In this document: in pieces, positions 31,038 to 31,653 of the stretch
How positions within the stretch are numbered: the stretch's first letter is position 1
Layout: every line of letters starts with the position of its first letter
Assembly: GCA_035531775.1 (NCBI GenBank)
Contig: DATKSG010000010.1
Span: forward strand, 1 to 31,653
Length of the DNA stretch: 31,653 bases
Direction: 5' to 3'
From: DATKSG01 sp035531775
GTDB taxonomy: Bacteria; Actinomycetota; Acidimicrobiia; Acidimicrobiales; UBA8190
Notes under the pieces: generated by a model
Databases searched by the model: none
Told to the model about the DNA's origin: nothing
The model's input: the letters and a program-made list of their open reading frames with translations, nothing else
Made by a program: the position numbers and the translations under genes

Positions 31038-31653
31038 TCAGCGGGCCAATTGCCGGAGCACGTAGCTGAGGATGCCCCCATGGCGGAAATAGTCGGCCTC
31101 CATGGGAGTGTCGATCCGCACCCGGGCGGCGAACTCGATGTCGCCGGCGCGCACCGTGAGCTCCTTGGGCACGTCGCCCCCGGCCAGGGCGTCCAGTCCC
31201 ACGATGTCGAACAGTTCCTCACCGCTGAGCCCGAGACTGGCCGCCGACTGCCCGTCGGCGAATTGCAGGGGCAGGATGCCCATGCCCACCAGGTTGGAAC
31301 GATGGATGCGCTCGAAGCTCTCGGCGATCACGGCGCGAACGCCGAGCAGCAGCGTTCCCTTGGCCGCCCAGTCGCGCGACGACCCCGAACCGTATTCCTT
31401 GCCGGCGATTACGATCAGCGGAACCCCTTCTGCGCGATAGGTTTCCGACGCCTCGAAAATTGTGGTCTTGTCATCGCCGGGCAGATGGAGTGTGTAGCCG
31501 CCCTCGACGCCTGCCACCAGTTCGTTGCGTAATCGGATATTGGCGAACGTGCCGCGCACCATCACCTCGTGATTGCCGCGGCGCGCGCCGTAGGAGTTGA
31601 AATCGACCGGCTTGACGCCGTTGGCGATCAGATATTTTCCGGCCGGGCTGTCG
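31038..31653 (-). CDS. acnA: Aconitate hydratase A, C-terminal part (partial)
   Basis: The last ~204 residues of an AcnA/IRP1-type aconitase; the gene runs off the right edge. It includes the swivel domain: DFNSYGARRGNHEVM, RGTFANIRLRN, EYGSGSSRDWAAKG (with the substrate-binding SSRDW), VIAESFERIHRSNLVGMG and the C-terminal SYVLRQLAR. The enzyme interconverts citrate and isocitrate; the cluster cysteines lie outside the window. Base use differs from the neighbours near the edge: it is less GC-rich, with AAA, TAT, ATT, ACA and a TTA leucine codon (31530-31532), which hints at a foreign origin or a local mosaic. Its stop lies 26 bases from the TTG start of the glycosidase. Confidence 0.95.
   Translation of the reverse strand, partial: DSPAGKYLIANGVKPVDFNSYGARRGNHEVMVRGTFANIRLRNELVAGVEGGYTLHLPGDDKTTIFEASETYRAEGVPLIVIAGKEYGSGSSRDWAAKGTLLLGVRAVIAESFERIHRSNLVGMGILPLQFADGQSAASLGLSGEELFDIVGLDALAGGDVPKELTVRAGDIEFAARVRIDTPMEADYFRHGGILSYVLRQLAR

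Overview
This is a high-GC (roughly 70%) actinobacterial chromosome segment with short gaps, four-base stop/start overlaps and GTG/TTG starts. A WhiB1-like regulator, a PdtaS-type kinase, DUF3107, twin Get3-like ATPases, the Rv2135c-Rv2134c-Rv2133c gene trio and an F420-type FrhB protein point to Actinomycetota. The C-terminal GYW/DGG/GSMGG repeats of the glycosidase at 29.5-31.0 kb resemble repeats I know from Acidimicrobiia, so an Acidimicrobiia-like organism is my best inference. I see no tRNA, rRNA, CRISPR array, insertion sequence, prophage or att site.

Layout. 1-304 (-): start of a dGTPase-like gene, cut by the edge. 413-2827 (+): DUF3107 protein and two Get3/ArsA-like ATPases. 2927-3511 (+): unknown helical protein. 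3559-6677 (+): O-methyltransferase, PHP-type phosphatase and PdtaS-like sensor kinase. 6679-10394 (-): whiB1-like gene, a membrane hybrid kinase and an OmpR-type regulator; the whiB promoter region holds a perfect CRP-type palindrome. 10576-13297 (+): glycerophosphodiesterase and etfBA. 13372-16763 (+): MBOAT acyltransferase, DUF459/SGNH protein and SixA-like phosphatase. 16778-18599 (-): phosphomutase-like protein, DUF3090 and SCO1664-family kinase-like protein, tightly coupled. 18625-21769: UDGb (+), FrhB (-), Fpg/Nei (+) and Bcp (-), alternating in strand and often divergent from tiny shared promoters. 21845-23663 (+): TPP riboswitch and thiC. 23701-25088 (+): structured leader and DEAD-box helicase. 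25130-25873 (+): PIG-L deacetylase. 25934-27409 (-): Ser/Thr kinase. 27582-27932 (+): EthD-domain protein. 27929-29371 (-): PAS histidine kinase. 29500-31011 (-): secreted GH43-like protein. 31038-31653 (-): C-terminal end of aconitase.

How the parts fit. The window is rich in signalling: three histidine kinases, one response regulator, one Ser/Thr kinase, WhiB and a CRP site. It also carries core metabolism (ETF, thiamine, aconitase), DNA base-excision repair and cell-surface polysaccharide modification. The MBOAT/SGNH pair and the phosphomutase/DUF3090/SCO1664 trio each look like one functional unit by gene coupling.

No stretch over 300 bases lacks a gene. The longest gaps are 23664-23861 (helicase leader), 7381-7566 (nothing clear), 10395-10575 (whiB promoter region), 27410-27581 (one small hairpin), 11344-11511 (one hairpin) and 21770-21935 (riboswitch). 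I found no wholly new multi-gene system. The best candidates for new biology are the helicase leader RNA, the shared divergent promoters of the repair genes, the phosphomutase/DUF3090/SCO1664 trio and the GH43-repeat fusion.
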